Shown here piece by piece: positions 35,191 to 35,243 of a stretch of 35,243 nt of DNA. Each line of letters opens with the position of its first letter. Position 1 is the stretch's first letter. The notes beneath the pieces are model-generated. The model was not told where the DNA came from. It made no database searches and saw only the letters and a list, made by a program, of their open reading frames with translations. The stretch spans positions 1-35,243 of the forward strand of contig JACUTT010000021.1 of assembly GCA_014859655.1 (NCBI GenBank), read 5' to 3'. Made by a program: the position numbers and the translations under genes. The DNA is from Campylobacterales bacterium. Its GTDB lineage: Bacteria > Campylobacterota > Campylobacteria > Campylobacterales > Sulfurimonadaceae.

Positions 35191-35243
35191 TATAGTGGAC
35201 CCCATTTTCAAACAACATGCTAAGATAACTTTTTCAGTATAGG
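35187..35243. mobile_element. probable end of a second insertion sequence (right window edge)
   Basis: The protease-like frame loses its N-terminus near 35190. The sequence from there reads AGTGGACCCCATTTTC, which resembles the terminal repeats of IS3-type elements. It continues with non-coding A/T-rich sequence ending in CAGTATAGG, as expected just before a transposase gene outside the window. The family is not proven. Confidence 0.35.

Noticed and set aside
1-35243. CRISPR array or toxin-antitoxin pair
   Set aside because: No regularly spaced repeats were seen. The two orphan genes at 12640-13380 overlap no recognisable toxin or antitoxin family.

Overview
The window comes from a member of the Campylobacterota (epsilonproteobacteria), most likely a sulfur- or hydrogen-oxidising autotroph of the Sulfurimonas/Sulfuricurvum type. 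The evidence is a monomeric NADP-type isocitrate dehydrogenase, an mdh-fumC-sucCD-oorDABC run that supplies several steps of the reductive TCA cycle, an FlgS-type kinase, and -10-only promoters (TATAAT without a clear -35). The species is inferred from gene content only.

Layout. 1-71 looks like the end of an insertion sequence that cuts off lapD. 59-1923 (minus) is a lapG-lapD biofilm-adhesin control pair in which both genes appear damaged. 2051-3295 holds efp and a DJ-1/PfpI gene, followed by a candidate structured small RNA (about 3364-3470). 3531-9569 holds dnaE, an overlapping membrane protein gene, an ankyrin-repeat gene and an M18 aminopeptidase. 9574-11344 (minus) is a membrane histidine kinase followed by a small pseudogene and an A9/G10 homopolymer tract. 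11537-12529 is flgS. 12560-13405 is a small accessory patch with two orphan genes and dense inverted repeats. 13411-17872 holds lolA, secA and a LolC/E-type permease. 17953-19552 (minus) is an arsenic-type operon (arsC, ArsP-like permease, thioredoxin-like protein) behind a typical ArsR/SmtB-type operator, with no arsR in view. 19673-22861 (minus) is a large AsmA-like protein whose 5' end overlaps mltG on the other strand.

23837-33882 is the metabolic core. Isocitrate dehydrogenase stands alone. A tightly spaced operon follows: mdh, fumC, sucC, sucD, a small HMA-domain protein, then oorD, oorA, oorB and oorC. Run reductively, these take oxaloacetate to malate, fumarate and (through a fumarate reductase not in the window) succinate, then succinyl-CoA, 2-oxoglutarate and isocitrate. 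ATP-citrate lyase is not in the window. After an unknown 147-residue gene comes rnpB (RNase P RNA). The right end is a fused remnant of a trypsin-like protease and LemA, apparently interrupted by a second insertion-sequence end.

No large new defence or secretion system is visible. The most notable signals are signs of decay and rearrangement: a LapG whose catalytic Cys is Ser, a LapD lacking its EAL domain, a protease-LemA chimera, a two-stop pseudogene, and insertion-sequence-like ends at both edges. Other points of interest are a candidate ncRNA, an ArsR-type operator without its regulator, and a metal-binding-type protein inside the carbon-fixation operon. No tRNA, rRNA (other than rnpB as an RNA gene) or CRISPR array was seen.
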